Source of the DNA: Mycolicibacter icosiumassiliensis
Lineage (GTDB): Bacteria; Actinomycetota; Actinomycetes; Mycobacteriales; Mycobacteriaceae
Assembly: GCF_900078685.2 (NCBI RefSeq)
Contig: NZ_LT546166.1
Location: 2,138,287 to 2,202,286 of the forward strand
Reading direction: 5' to 3'
Length of the DNA: 64,000 bases
Positions 47,819-56,788 of this stretch are shown in pieces (positions within the stretch are counted from its first letter, which is position 1; every line of letters starts with the position of its first letter). Below the pieces are notes generated by a model. The model was not told the DNA's origin. It ran no database searches and saw nothing but the letters and a program-made list of their open reading frames with translations. Position numbers and translations under genes: made by a program.

Positions 47819-48551
47819 TATGGCTTCCAATGGCGGGTGTGTGCAAGACACCTTGTCACCCGAACGAGACCGTCACGTTCACGACGCACCATCCAGCACA
47901 GCCCTTCGTCGGTCCTGATTGCTGTCGCCACCGCGCCGGACTGCCGCAGCACCTGCCCGACCTTCGTCGGACGTCGCAGCTTGTTCATCGCCTACGTTGT
48001 CCTACGGGGGTCGCCGATTTACCGTCACGTAGGGCATCGCCAGCGAGAATGATTCGACCTGGTCCGATAGAACTATGCAACCTCGCTGTCCCGTTGCCCT
48101 CAGATACATTTCACTGCCTCCGTCTAGGCCACAGATAGTCGCTTGGAGAGCTTTCATTGGCGCTGGCCGTGACACTGTTCTACCCCGATCGCGGCATCAG
48201 CGCCGGTGATCGCCCAAGACGTGAACGTCCTCGAACAGCTTGGGTCCACCCATCGACTTCGCAACTTTGGCTTGGTTGCTGCTAAACCGAGCCGGTATGT
48301 CTGGCGCCGTAACCAGCCGTGTTCCGGGGGCTCTTGGGAGTCCTTCGGCGGATATGGCCGCCGCGATGGTGGCGCGCGGCGCAGCCCGATATCTGGACGG
48401 CCAGTCTAAACCAGCATGTATGCCGCGTATTGGGAAGACCTGGCTGGCTCTCAACTTCAGGCGTGGTGGCTGTTGGATTCTGCGGTGGGATGCAGGGTGC
48501 CTCAAGACTCGCTACCATGGCCAGAGCAAAGCTTAAAAGGAGCTGATAGGC
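47819..48551. other. Degraded stretch with a second lysozyme-like start
   Basis: 733 bp with no credible intact gene and lower GC than its neighbours. At about 48164-48185 a GTG begins VTLFYPD, the same seven-residue start as the fragment on the other strand, but the frame breaks at once. The rest shows nothing recognisable until the ribosome site AAGGAG just before 48552. Confidence 0.45.
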
Positions 48552-49166
48552 ATGGGGAAGATCCGCTCAGGAACGCGGCTGCGGCGAGCGGCGGCAGCAG
48601 GGATGACCGTGGGGGCATCGGCGGCGTTCGGGTTGGCGACGTGGGCATCAGCTCCGGTCGCGCACGCAGAATTCGACGACTTCTTTGGCGATCTGTTGGA
48701 TCCGGCTGCCTGGGGCGCCGTGTTTGATCCCAGCTCGTGGGTCGGTCCGGACTCGGCTTCGACGCTTGACCTAGCGGCACTGTTCAGCGCTGATGATCTG
48801 CCCGGCGCGGCTGTCGGTACTGATTTTGCCGATTGGTTCCAGAACGATTTTTATCTGCCGTTGCATGCTGCGATGCAGGACTGGATTGACAGTCCGTTGG
48901 GCTCGACGGTCAACGAATTCATCAACCCGTTGTTTGCTTTCGGTGGTTCTTGTGGCTTGATCTGCAACGGCGTCGACGGCTCTGAGACCAATGTCGACGG
49001 CGGCGCTGGCGGTTGGATCTTCGGTGACGGCGGCACCGGCTGGAGCAGCACCGACGATGGTGTGGCCGGTGGGCGGTTGATCACCGCCTCCACCAACCGA
49101 AATGGCAGGTCGTCGGCGTCGGCGGGACCGTTGTGGTCGGCGATCACCGCCCGCGACAGCTCGTGA
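48552..49166 (+). CDS. Exported PGRS-like protein, truncated at its 3' end
   Basis: Signal peptide (RRAAAAGMTVGASAAFGLA, cleavage near VAHAEFDD), an acidic domain, then the typical PGRS linker FAFGGSCGLICNGVDGSE and the first Gly-rich repeats GGAGGWIFGDGG. At about 49070-49078 the Gly-rich repeat stops and the last 30 or so codons are antisense reading of the tetR gene (RLITASTNRNG...). So the natural Gly/Ala-rich tail is missing and the listed stop is not the original. AAGGAG precedes the ATG. It has no PE domain, so Sec export is expected. Confidence 0.7.
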   Translation: MGKIRSGTRLRRAAAAGMTVGASAAFGLATWASAPVAHAEFDDFFGDLLDPAAWGAVFDPSSWVGPDSASTLDLAALFSADDLPGAAVGTDFADWFQNDFYLPLHAAMQDWIDSPLGSTVNEFINPLFAFGGSCGLICNGVDGSETNVDGGAGGWIFGDGGTGWSSTDDGVAGGRLITASTNRNGRSSASAGPLWSAITARDSS

Positions 49167-49594
49167 TAGTGGCTGCGCAATTCGCCGCGGCGCCGGCGGA
49201 AGGCGGCGAAGCGCTCGAGGCGCAGTTCTGGCAGTAGGTACAGGGTGCCCAGATTCCAGGCGCCACCGCACAATTGCGCGGTATCGGCGACCACGAGCGT
49301 GTGTAACCGAGGAGCACTCGGCCCGCCCTCGGCCAGCAGCTCGGCGGCCAGCTGCACCGAGGTGTCGACGGTGTCGGCCAGCAGCGCATCGAGGATGTCG
49401 TCTTTGGCGGCGAAGTGGTGATACAGCGAGGCCTGCCGAATCCCGACGCTCTCGGCGATGCGCCGGGTCGAGGTGGCGGCGTAGCCGACGGTGGTGAACA
49501 ACTCCGCCGCGGCATCGAGGATCTCGTCGCGCGCGCTGCGGCCCGGCCTGCTGGAAGCCACCAGTCGGGGACGCCCCCGTCGATCGGTCTGCAC
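48851..49594 (-). CDS. TetR-family regulator with a foreign C-terminus
   Basis: 247 aa as an open frame. Residues about 20-66 are a TetR HTH (ARDEILDAAAELFTTVGYAA, GIRQASLYHHFAAKDDILDA), followed by an effector domain up to LPFRLVEAVINR (about residue 172, base 49075). The rest (PPATPSSVLLQPV...) is just the antisense of the PGRS-like gene, so the last one or two native helices are lost. It is divergent from the DUF1989/carboxylase operon with a palindrome between them, so it is the likely local regulator, possibly impaired. Confidence 0.75.
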   Translation of the reverse strand: MQTDRRGRPRLVASSRPGRSARDEILDAAAELFTTVGYAATSTRRIAESVGIRQASLYHHFAAKDDILDALLADTVDTSVQLAAELLAEGGPSAPRLHTLVVADTAQLCGGAWNLGTLYLLPELRLERFAAFRRRRGELRSHYHELSRAVIADHNGPADADDLPFRLVEAVINRPPATPSSVLLQPVPPSPKIQPPAPPSTLVSEPSTPLQIKPQEPPKANNGLMNSLTVEPNGLSIQSCIAACNGR

Positions 49595-49636
49595 GCCTTA
49601 CTGCCTATCACGCGCCGAGGCCCGGCGCGCTAAAAA

Positions 49637-49650
49637 CTATCAGTTGATAG
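49637..49650. promoter_or_regulatory. TetR operator in front of the carboxylase operon
   Basis: CTATCA-GT-TGATAG, perfect inverted repeat between tetR (divergent) and the gene at 49673, 22 bp before its ATG. Typical position for a TetR site regulating both. Confidence 0.7.
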
Positions 49651-49672
49651 AAAATGTGCTAGCTTCCTGGTC

Positions 49673-50416
49673 ATGGACAACGCACGCACCGATTCCACCG
49701 ACGGCGCACGCCGGCATGCGCGCGCTCAGGCGCAGCAGGCAGCAATGCGCATCCCGGCGGCCCCGGACGATGTTGACCCGGCGACGATGATCTGGGCCGA
49801 GTCGATCCCGGCGAACGGTTACGCCACCAAAGTGCTGGCCCGCGGCAGCCGGATCCGGCTGATCGACATCGAGGGCGGCGCGTGCGCGAATCTGCTGCTG
49901 TACCGCGCCGAGGCGCCCTGGGAACGGCTCAATGTCGCCGACACCATGAAGGTGCCGTGGCAGGCCTACCTCGGTGTCGGCCATCCGTTGTTGTCCGATC
50001 AGGGGCGCGTGCTGGCCACCGTCGTCGCTGACTCCTCGGGGCAGCACGACATGCTCTGCGGCCCGGACGCCACCGGCCGCCAACTGCTGCTGCTGGGCGC
50101 GCTCAAGCACGGCATGGACATTCGAGACGTGGCACCATCGTTGTCGCTGTTTCGCGGAGTACGCGTCGACCCCGTCAGCGGCGCACTGGAATTCACCGGA
50201 TCCGCGGGACCGGGCGCCGCGGTCGACCTGCTGATCCACCTTCCGGTGGTGCTGGTGGTCGCCAATGCCGCGCATCCGCTGGATCCGGCCCCGCCCGCGA
50301 CCGCACTGGACGTCCTGGCTTGGAGCGCCGGTGAACAACTGGCCGCGCTGCCCAACCAGGACCCGGAATACCTACGCGCGGTACAGAACACCGAAGCGGT
50401 GGTGCGGGCATGGTGA
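49673..50416 (+). CDS. DUF1989 urea-carboxylase-associated protein 1 (carboxyguanidine deiminase subunit candidate)
   Basis: 247 aa of the DUF1989 family: SIPANGYATKVLARGSRIRL, EGGACANLLLYRAE, GRVLATVVADSSGQHDMLCG with conserved Cys/His. Family members beside urea carboxylase are now thought to be the two subunits of carboxyguanidine deiminase (CgdA/CgdB) in guanidine breakdown; older databases call them UAAP1/UAAP2. Overlaps the next gene by seven bases. Under the TetR-type operator at 49637. Confidence 0.85.
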   Translation: MDNARTDSTDGARRHARAQAQQAAMRIPAAPDDVDPATMIWAESIPANGYATKVLARGSRIRLIDIEGGACANLLLYRAEAPWERLNVADTMKVPWQAYLGVGHPLLSDQGRVLATVVADSSGQHDMLCGPDATGRQLLLLGALKHGMDIRDVAPSLSLFRGVRVDPVSGALEFTGSAGPGAAVDLLIHLPVVLVVANAAHPLDPAPPATALDVLAWSAGEQLAALPNQDPEYLRAVQNTEAVVRAW

Positions 50417-51015
50417 TCATCTCCGACGAGGTCGTGGCGGCCCGGGCGCCCTGGTCTGCAGTGGTGCGCGCCGGCGACCTGCTGCAGATCATCGACCTGC
50501 ACGGCAACCAGGCGGTGGACTGCCTGCTCTACGACGCCGCCGACCACACCCGCCGCTACAGCGCCCAGGCCACCGTCGCCGCAGCGCGCAACATCTTCTT
50601 AAGCACCGGCTCGGTGCTGCGCAGCGCCGACGGCACCGCTCTGATGACCGTCGTCGCCGATGACGTCGGCAACCACGACACCCTCGCCGGAGCCTGCTCG
50701 CAGGAATCCAACACCCTGCGCTACGGGCACCACACGGCCCACCAGCACGCCTGCGTGGAGAATTTCCTCGCCGAGGGAGCCCGGTGGGGTCTGGGCAAAC
50801 GCGACATCGTCTCCAACATCAACTGGTTCATGAACGTCCCCGTCGAAGCCGACGGCACGCTGGGCATCGTCGACGGCCTCTCCGCTCCGGGCAAGAGTCT
50901 GACCCTGCGCGCCGAGATCGACACCCTGGTCCTGGTGTCGAACTGCCCGCAGATCAACAACCCGTGCAACGGCTTTGACCCGACACCGGTGCGGATGGTG
51001 ATCACCCGAACATGA
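50410..51015 (+). CDS. DUF1989 urea-carboxylase-associated protein 2 (carboxyguanidine deiminase subunit candidate)
   Basis: 201 aa, second DUF1989 protein: LLQIIDLHGNQAVDCLLYDA, LMTVVADDVGNHDTLAGACS, YGHHTAHQHACVENF. Conserved Cys and His residues fit a metal- or Cys-dependent hydrolase of the partner pair. It overlaps the upstream gene by seven bases and the downstream carboxyltransferase by four (ATGA), so all three are made together. Confidence 0.85.
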   Translation: MVIISDEVVAARAPWSAVVRAGDLLQIIDLHGNQAVDCLLYDAADHTRRYSAQATVAAARNIFLSTGSVLRSADGTALMTVVADDVGNHDTLAGACSQESNTLRYGHHTAHQHACVENFLAEGARWGLGKRDIVSNINWFMNVPVEADGTLGIVDGLSAPGKSLTLRAEIDTLVLVSNCPQINNPCNGFDPTPVRMVITRT

Positions 51016-52997
51016 TCGGCATCGAGGTGGTCTCGCCGGGCATGTTCACCACTGTGCAGGACTGGCCCGGGCGGGTCGGCTACTGGCATGTCGGGGTGCC
51101 GCCGTCCGGACCGATGGACGACCTGTCGTTTCGCATCGGCAACCAGGTACTGGGAAACCCCGAAGGTGCAGCAGGTTTGGAATGCACCAAAGCCGGACCC
51201 GTCCTGCGCTTTTCGAGCCCCGCCTGGGTGTGCGTCACCGGTGCCGCGGTGCCGGTCAGTCTGGACGGTGCCGCTGTTCCGCAATGGCAGTCGGTGCAGA
51301 TACCCGCCGGTGGACTGCTCGAGGTCGGGGTGATACCCGGGCCCGGGATGCGCTGCTACGTCCTGGTCGAGGGCGGTATCGCCGCACCGGAATTCCTGGG
51401 CAGCGCGGCAACATTCACCCAGGGCGTGTTCGGTGGCTTGCACGGCCGGGCGCTGCGTGAGTCGGATCGACTCAGCGCCGTCGGCCGAGGCGGTGCCCCA
51501 CCGAAGCTCACCCGCGCTCCGAGCCAGATCCAGCCCAGCATCGGGCGGCACTGGGAGCTCGCGGCGACCGAAGGGCCGCACGCCGCACCGGAGTTCATGA
51601 CCCGCGCCGACATGACGACCCTGACCACCACCGACTACACCGTGCACTTCAACTCCGACCGCACCGGTGTGCGGCTGGTCGGGCCGAAGCCGCGATGGGC
51701 CCGTCCCGACGGTGGGGAGGCCGGCCTACACCCGTCCAACATTCACGACACCGCGTACAGCATCGGGGCACTGGATTTCACCGGTGACACCCCGATCCTG
51801 CTCGGTCCCGACGGCCCCAGTCTGGGCGGATTCGTCTGCCCGGTGACGGTGGTCCGCGGCGACCGATGGAAACTGGGCCAGCTCTCGCCCGGCGACACCG
51901 TGCGGTTGGTGCCGATCCGTGCCGACTACGCCCCACCGACAGCAGCGCTGAATGTGCAGCGGCGCGCGGCATTGCCCGCCGTGATCTCCCGCGCCGGCGA
52001 CGGCGACGACGGAGTGCTGCAACGCTACACCGGCCGCGACGGGACGGCCGTCACCCTGCGGCGCGCCGGTGACTGCGGGGTTCTGCTCGAATACGGACCG
52101 ATGACACTGGATTTGGCGCTGCGGGCGCGGGTACAGGTGCTCTACGACCAACTGCGTGAACGTGAGCTGCTCGGGTTGGCCGAACTGACTCCCGGTGTGC
52201 GGTCACTACAGATCCAGTTCGACCCCGGCCAGTACTCGTGTGCCGAGGTGATCGACGAGGTGGCGGCCATCGACGACGCGCTGCCGCCCTGCGACGAACT
52301 GGTGGTGCCGAGCCGCTCGGTGCTCCTGCCGCTGAGCTGGGACGACCCCGCGACACATGAGGCCATTCGCCGCTACATGTACGGCGTGCGACCCGACGCG
52401 CCGTGGTGTCCGTCGAACATCGAATTCATCCGGCGCATCAACGGACTCGACGACCTCGCGCAGGTGTACGACATCGTGTTCGATGCGCAGTACCTGGTGC
52501 TGGGTCTGGGCGACATCTACCTCGGCGCACCGGTGGCCACCCCGCTGGATCCCCGACACCGGCTGGTGACCACCAAATACAACCCGGCCCGCACCTGGAC
52601 CCCGGAGAACGCCGTCGGGATCGGCGGCGCCTACCTATGCATCTACGGCATCGAGGGACCCGGCGGCTATCAGTTCGTCGGGCGCACCACCCAGGTATGG
52701 AACCACCGGCACGCCACCGCCGGCCTGTTCGATCCTGAAACTCCGTGGCTGCTGCGCTACTTCGACCGCATCAGCTTCTATCCGGTAGCAGCCGAGGAGC
52801 TACTGGAGCTACGAGCCGACATGGCGGCCGGACGTGGCCGGGTGCAGATCGCCGCCGGCGAGTTCTCACTGCCGGCCTACCGCCGGTTCTTGGACGGCAA
52901 CGCCGAGAGCATCGCCGGATTTCGTCGGCAACAAACGTCCGCGTTCGCCGCGGAACGCAATGCGTGGCACGAGGCCGGCGAAATCGCCCGCGGTTAA
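51012..52997 (+). CDS. Carboxyltransferase part of guanidine/urea carboxylase (5-oxoprolinase B/C-like domains)
   Basis: 661 aa. The N-terminal half is an AHS2/PxpC-like domain (GMFTTVQDWPGRVGYWHVG, PSGPMDDLSFRIGNQVLGN, LGPDGPSLGGFVCPVTVV); the C-terminal half is AHS1/PxpB-like (RAGDCGVLLEYG, LTPGVRSLQIQFDP, YNPARTWTPENAVGIGG). These form the carboxyltransferase of urea (guanidine) carboxylase. The biotin-carboxylase domain normally in front and the biotin-carrier domain normally behind are absent, and neither is encoded next door. Stop overlaps the convergent DUF4334 gene. Confidence 0.85.
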   Translation: MIGIEVVSPGMFTTVQDWPGRVGYWHVGVPPSGPMDDLSFRIGNQVLGNPEGAAGLECTKAGPVLRFSSPAWVCVTGAAVPVSLDGAAVPQWQSVQIPAGGLLEVGVIPGPGMRCYVLVEGGIAAPEFLGSAATFTQGVFGGLHGRALRESDRLSAVGRGGAPPKLTRAPSQIQPSIGRHWELAATEGPHAAPEFMTRADMTTLTTTDYTVHFNSDRTGVRLVGPKPRWARPDGGEAGLHPSNIHDTAYSIGALDFTGDTPILLGPDGPSLGGFVCPVTVVRGDRWKLGQLSPGDTVRLVPIRADYAPPTAALNVQRRAALPAVISRAGDGDDGVLQRYTGRDGTAVTLRRAGDCGVLLEYGPMTLDLALRARVQVLYDQLRERELLGLAELTPGVRSLQIQFDPGQYSCAEVIDEVAAIDDALPPCDELVVPSRSVLLPLSWDDPATHEAIRRYMYGVRPDAPWCPSNIEFIRRINGLDDLAQVYDIVFDAQYLVLGLGDIYLGAPVATPLDPRHRLVTTKYNPARTWTPENAVGIGGAYLCIYGIEGPGGYQFVGRTTQVWNHRHATAGLFDPETPWLLRYFDRISFYPVAAEELLELRADMAAGRGRVQIAAGEFSLPAYRRFLDGNAESIAGFRRQQTSAFAAERNAWHEAGEIARG

Positions 52998-53548
52998 GCC
53001 AGTTTCAGTGAGTCGTCGCGGCAGAGCACGAAGAAATAAGGGCGGGCCGAGCCCCGCAGGTCCATCGCGCCGATCACCGCGTCATCGGTGAGCCGGCGGA
53101 AGACATCGTTGACCGGCGCCTGGTCGTAGACCATCGTGGCGCTGTCGACTCCGCGGAACCGCGTGGTGCGCAGCCGGGCCCTGGGCGACCGGGTCCGCAG
53201 CAGAGGCGCCAGCGTGTTGATCGGCCCCAGAAACGAGTGGTTCTTCAGCGCCGGCAGCTTCGTGGCGAGCCCAAGAACGCTGAACGCCAGCACCGGGTTG
53301 AACGCCCACAGCGCAGCACCGTCTCGGGTAGGGAACAACAGCGGATGGACCGTCTCGGCATCCACGAACTGCTTGCCCCACCAGCCCGTCGCGGCCAACA
53401 GCCCATCGAGGGGGTGGCCGGTCGGCAGCTCGAAGCCATGCCAGGTACCGAGCATGGAATCGGGGTCGACTGCCTCGGCGGCGTCGAAGATCTCACAGGC
53501 CTGCGCGGTGGTCGTCGGCACTGTCGAAAACAAGTCCTGTACAGCCAT
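52994..53548 (-). CDS. GXWXG / DUF4334 domain protein
   Basis: About 184 aa. N-terminal GTWHGFELPTGHPLDG is the GXWXG domain; RFRGVDSATMVYDQAPVND and DLRGSARPYFFVLCRDD belong to DUF4334. Function unknown; family members are common in actinobacteria. ATG 53546-53548 is used; a GTG three codons upstream (53557) is an alternative. An inverted repeat TTGAC-AGCC-GTCAA (53563-53576) lies just upstream and may be an operator. Confidence 0.82.
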   Translation of the reverse strand: MAVQDLFSTVPTTTAQACEIFDAAEAVDPDSMLGTWHGFELPTGHPLDGLLAATGWWGKQFVDAETVHPLLFPTRDGAALWAFNPVLAFSVLGLATKLPALKNHSFLGPINTLAPLLRTRSPRARLRTTRFRGVDSATMVYDQAPVNDVFRRLTDDAVIGAMDLRGSARPYFFVLCRDDSLKLA

Positions 53549-53562
53549 GCGCTTCACCGTAC

Positions 53563-53576
53563 TTGACAGCCGTCAA
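53563..53576. promoter_or_regulatory. Inverted repeat in front of the DUF4334 gene
   Basis: TTGAC-AGCC-GTCAA, perfect 5-bp arms, 6 to 15 bp upstream of the possible starts. Possible repressor site. Confidence 0.4.
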
Positions 53577-53589
53577 CTCCGGGAGCCGC

Positions 53590-54531
53590 TTAGAGCACCA
53601 CCGTCTCGTTGCCCACCCGGATCACCCGGTCCTGGCAGTGCCATTGCACCGCCCGTGACAACACCGCGCGCTCGACGTCGGCGCCCAACCGCACCAGATC
53701 GGTGACGCTGTGGGTGTGGTCCACCCGCACCACGTCCTGCTCGATGATCGGACCCTCGTCGAGCACCTCGGTGACGTAGTGCGCGGTCGCGCCGATCAGT
53801 TTCACGCCGCGTTCCCGGGCTCGCTGATAGGGCGCTGCGCCAATGAACGCCGGCAGGAAGGAATGGTGGATGTTGATCAGCGGACAGCCCACCGCCTCGA
53901 TGAAGTCGCCGGTGATGATCTGCATGTAGCGGGCCAATACCACCAGATCCACGTTGCCGCAGAGCAACTGCAGCTGGCGCTGTTCGGCCTCTGCGCGATT
54001 GTCGCGGGTGGCGGGGATGTGGAAGAACGGCACCCCGAACGGGCGTACCTGCTCAGCCAGCTCCGGGTGATTGGAGATCACCATCGCCACGTTCATCTCC
54101 AGCTCGCCGCGGCGGTTGCGCCACAACAGATCCAGTAGACAGTGGTCGGTCTTGGACGCCATGATCGCCACCCGCTTGGGCTTGGCGGCCTCGGTGAACC
54201 GGTAGTCCATCGCGAACCGCTGAGCCACCGTGGCGCCGAACCGCTCCTGGAGCCCGTCGAGGGCCGCTGGCAGGCCAGGCAGGTGAAAGATCGCCCGCTG
54301 CACAAAGGTCCCGTCTTCGAAAGCGGTCGAGTGCTGATCGAGCGAGATGATGTTGGCTCCGGCCTCGGCAAGAAAGGCGCTGACCGCGGCGATGATGCCG
54401 TGACTGTCCCGGCAGCTCAGCAGCAGCCGGCCGATATCGGTGGTCGCTTGGGCGCCGGACTGCTGCGGATACCCCTGTGGAGTCTGCCCTGGTGTCGCGG
54501 TGCCCCCGTGGCCCCCGGAACCGTTCGTCAT
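53590..54531 (-). CDS. purU: Formyltetrahydrofolate deformylase PurU
   Basis: 313 aa; hydrolyses 10-formyl-tetrahydrofolate to formate and THF. ACT domain at residues about 33-110 (GRLLLSCRDSHGIIAAVSAF), then the formyltransferase-like catalytic domain: ARYMQIITGDF, INIHHSFLPAFIGA (catalytic Asn/His) and GATAHYVTEVLDEGPII. A Gly/Gln-rich 30-residue head precedes the ACT domain. Equivalent of Rv2964. Confidence 0.95.
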   Translation of the reverse strand: MTNGSGGHGGTATPGQTPQGYPQQSGAQATTDIGRLLLSCRDSHGIIAAVSAFLAEAGANIISLDQHSTAFEDGTFVQRAIFHLPGLPAALDGLQERFGATVAQRFAMDYRFTEAAKPKRVAIMASKTDHCLLDLLWRNRRGELEMNVAMVISNHPELAEQVRPFGVPFFHIPATRDNRAEAEQRQLQLLCGNVDLVVLARYMQIITGDFIEAVGCPLINIHHSFLPAFIGAAPYQRARERGVKLIGATAHYVTEVLDEGPIIEQDVVRVDHTHSVTDLVRLGADVERAVLSRAVQWHCQDRVIRVGNETVVL

Positions 54532-54674
54532 GGCCGCCCTTCGCCGATCGCCGACTTCAACGGGTCAGGCTACCGGTGCAGTGGACGAGAATCCGACACA
54601 CCGGGCGACTAACACAGTCACACGCGTAACACAGGGCACACTAGTAACAACAACTATGCCTGGAGGGTGCTGCC

Positions 54675-55412
54675 GTGTACCGAGTGTTCGAAGCCCTTGA
54701 TGAACTGGGCTCCATTGTCGAAGAGGCCCGTGGCGTGCCCATGACGGCAGGCTGCGTGGTACCCCGCGGTGACGTCCTGGAGTTGATCGACGACATCCGC
54801 GACGCCATCCCCGGCGAGCTGGACGACGCCCAAGACGTGCTTGACGCCCGTGACTCGGTCCTCAACGAGGCCAAGGAGCACGCGGAGTCGATGGTCGGCT
54901 CGGCCACCGCCGAAGCCGACTCGCTGGTCAGCCACGCGCGCGCGGAGGCCGACCGGTTGCTGGCCGACGCCAAGGGACAGGCTGACCGGATGGTGGCCGA
55001 GGCCCGCGGACACAGCGAGCGGATGCTCGGCGAAGCCCGCGAGGAAGCGGCCCGGCTGAGCGCCACCGCCAAGCGCGAGTTCGAGACCGCCACCAGCCGC
55101 GCCCAGGCCGAATGCGACCGACTGGTCGAGAACGGCAACGCCGCTTACGAGAAGGCCGTCCAAGAGGGCATCAAGGAGCAGCAGCGGCTGGTTTCGCAGA
55201 ACGAGGTGGTGACCTCGGCGCGCGCCGAATCCACCCGGCTGATCGATTCGGCCCACGCCGAGGCCGACCGGATGCGCGGCGAATGCGACATCTACGTCGA
55301 CGCCAAGCTGGCCGAATTCGAGGACTTCCTCAACGGCACGCTGCGTTCGATCAACCGCGGTCGTCACCAACTGCGTACCGCCGCGGGCACGCACGACTAC
55401 GCGACTCGCTGA
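54675..55412 (+). CDS. sepIVA: SepIVA, DivIVA-like septation protein
   Basis: 245 aa. An N-terminal DivIVA-like start (MYRVFEALDELGSIVEEARG, VPRGDVLELIDDIRDAIP), then a long Ala/Glu/Arg coiled coil from about residue 45 to 225. It is the Rv2927c orthologue by sequence and by the neighbouring DUF177-rnc-mutM genes. It acts at the septum and in cell-wall growth. GTG 54675 behind TGGAGGG. Confidence 0.93.
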   Translation: MYRVFEALDELGSIVEEARGVPMTAGCVVPRGDVLELIDDIRDAIPGELDDAQDVLDARDSVLNEAKEHAESMVGSATAEADSLVSHARAEADRLLADAKGQADRMVAEARGHSERMLGEAREEAARLSATAKREFETATSRAQAECDRLVENGNAAYEKAVQEGIKEQQRLVSQNEVVTSARAESTRLIDSAHAEADRMRGECDIYVDAKLAEFEDFLNGTLRSINRGRHQLRTAAGTHDYATR

Positions 55413-55451
55413 CCCGCGAACGCCGCGAAACGCGCTGCGTAGAATCGCGGC

Positions 55452-56060
55452 ATGGCGAGGCACCCTGACGCAGGTTTGAAGGCAGCACGACGGCAGCTGC
55501 CTGCGCCGTTCGTGGTCAATGTCTCCCGATTGGGACGGCGTCCCGGTGCGTTGATGCCCCTGCAGGAGCAGCGGGTCAGCCCCACCCGCATCGGGCTGGA
55601 TCTGGTGGCGATTCCTGCGGATGGCGCCATCGATCTGGATCTGCGGATGGAGTCGGTCTCCGAGGGCGTTCTGGTCAGCGGCGTGGTCTCAGCGCGCACC
55701 GCGGGCGAATGCGCGCGTTGCCTGCAACCACTGACCGGCAATGTCGAGGTCGAGCTGACTGAGTTGTTCGCCTACCCCGACAGCACCACCGACGCCACCA
55801 CGGACGATGACGAGATGGGTCGTGTCGTCGATGACGCGGTAGACCTCGAACAGGCCATCGTCGACGCGGTCGGCCTGGCGCTGCCGTTGTCCCCGCTGTG
55901 CGACCCGGACTGCCCGGGACTGTGCCCGGACTGCGGGGTGGCGCTGTCCACCGCCGAACCCGGCCATCACCACGACAAGATCGATCCGCGCTGGTCCAAA
56001 TTGGCGGGAATGCTGGAACCGCAGGACGACGCCGCGTCGAGCGACGACGGTGAGCGGTGA
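55452..56060 (+). CDS. DUF177/YceD-family protein
   Basis: 202 aa. The YceD fold, with [13 protein letters not shown] in the middle and the C-terminal Cys-rich motif [13 protein letters not shown], probably a zinc or structural site. Family members lie before rpmF in many bacteria and affect 23S rRNA maturation; here the gene overlaps rnc by GTGA, fitting a link with RNase III. Equivalent of Rv2926c. Confidence 0.9.
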   Translation: MARHPDAGLKAARRQLPAPFVVNVSRLGRRPGALMPLQEQRVSPTRIGLDLVAIPADGAIDLDLRMESVSEGVLVSGVVSARTAGECARCLQPLTGNVEVELTELFAYPDSTTDATTDDDEMGRVVDDAVDLEQAIVDAVGLALPLSPLCDPDCPGLCPDCGVALSTAEPGHHHDKIDPRWSKLAGMLEPQDDAASSDDGER

Positions 56061-56785
56061 GCCGTCCCCGGCAAGCCGTGCTGGATGCACTCGGCGTCGA
56101 TCTCGCCGACGACCTGCTCACCCTGGCCGTCACGCATCGCAGTTACGCCTACGAGAACGGCGGCCTGCCCACCAATGAGCGCCTGGAATTCCTCGGTGAT
56201 TCCGTGCTGGGACTGACCATTACCGACGAGCTGTTCCACCGCCACCCGGATAAACCCGAGGGCGACCTCGCCAAGCTGCGCTCCAGTGTGGTCAACACCT
56301 CCGCCTTGGCCGATGTGGCACGGGGCCTGACCGAAGACGGCCTGGGGGCCCACCTGCTGCTCGGCCGGGGGGAGGAAAACACCGGCGGCGCCGACAAATC
56401 CAGCATCCTGGCCGACGGGATGGAGTCCCTGCTGGGAGCGGTGTATCTCCAGCACGGAATCGACACCGCCCGAGAGGTGATCCTGCGCCTGTTCGGTCCG
56501 CTGCTCGACACCGCCGCCACGCTGGGTGCCGGCCTGGACTGGAAGACCAGCCTGCAGGAACTGACGGCCGCCCGCGGTCTGGGTGTGCCGTCCTATCAGG
56601 TCACCTCCACCGGGCCCGACCACGACCGCGAGTTCACCGCGACCGCCGTCGTATCGGACACCGCGTACGGCACCGGGGTGGGCCGGACCAAGAAGGAAGC
56701 CGAACAGAAGGCTGCGGCAGCGGCCTGGCAGGCGTTGGACGCCTCGGACACCCCGGCCGCGGTGAACGAAACACCGCAGGTCTAG
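56057..56785 (+). CDS. rnc: Ribonuclease III
   Basis: 242 aa. The catalytic signature [14 protein letters not shown] (residues about 36-49), the second acidic site [14 protein letters not shown], and a C-terminal double-stranded-RNA-binding domain ([20 protein letters not shown] ... [16 protein letters not shown]). Processes rRNA precursors. GTG 56057 overlaps the DUF177 stop; mutM follows after three bases. Confidence 0.97.
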   Translation: MSRPRQAVLDALGVDLADDLLTLAVTHRSYAYENGGLPTNERLEFLGDSVLGLTITDELFHRHPDKPEGDLAKLRSSVVNTSALADVARGLTEDGLGAHLLLGRGEENTGGADKSSILADGMESLLGAVYLQHGIDTAREVILRLFGPLLDTAATLGAGLDWKTSLQELTAARGLGVPSYQVTSTGPDHDREFTATAVVSDTAYGTGVGRTKKEAEQKAAAAAWQALDASDTPAAVNETPQV

Positions 56786-56788
56786 AGA

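Noticed and set aside
47830..48505. Several 60-100 codon frames on both strands
   Set aside because: Mutually overlapping, no start signals and no domain patterns in a degraded region.
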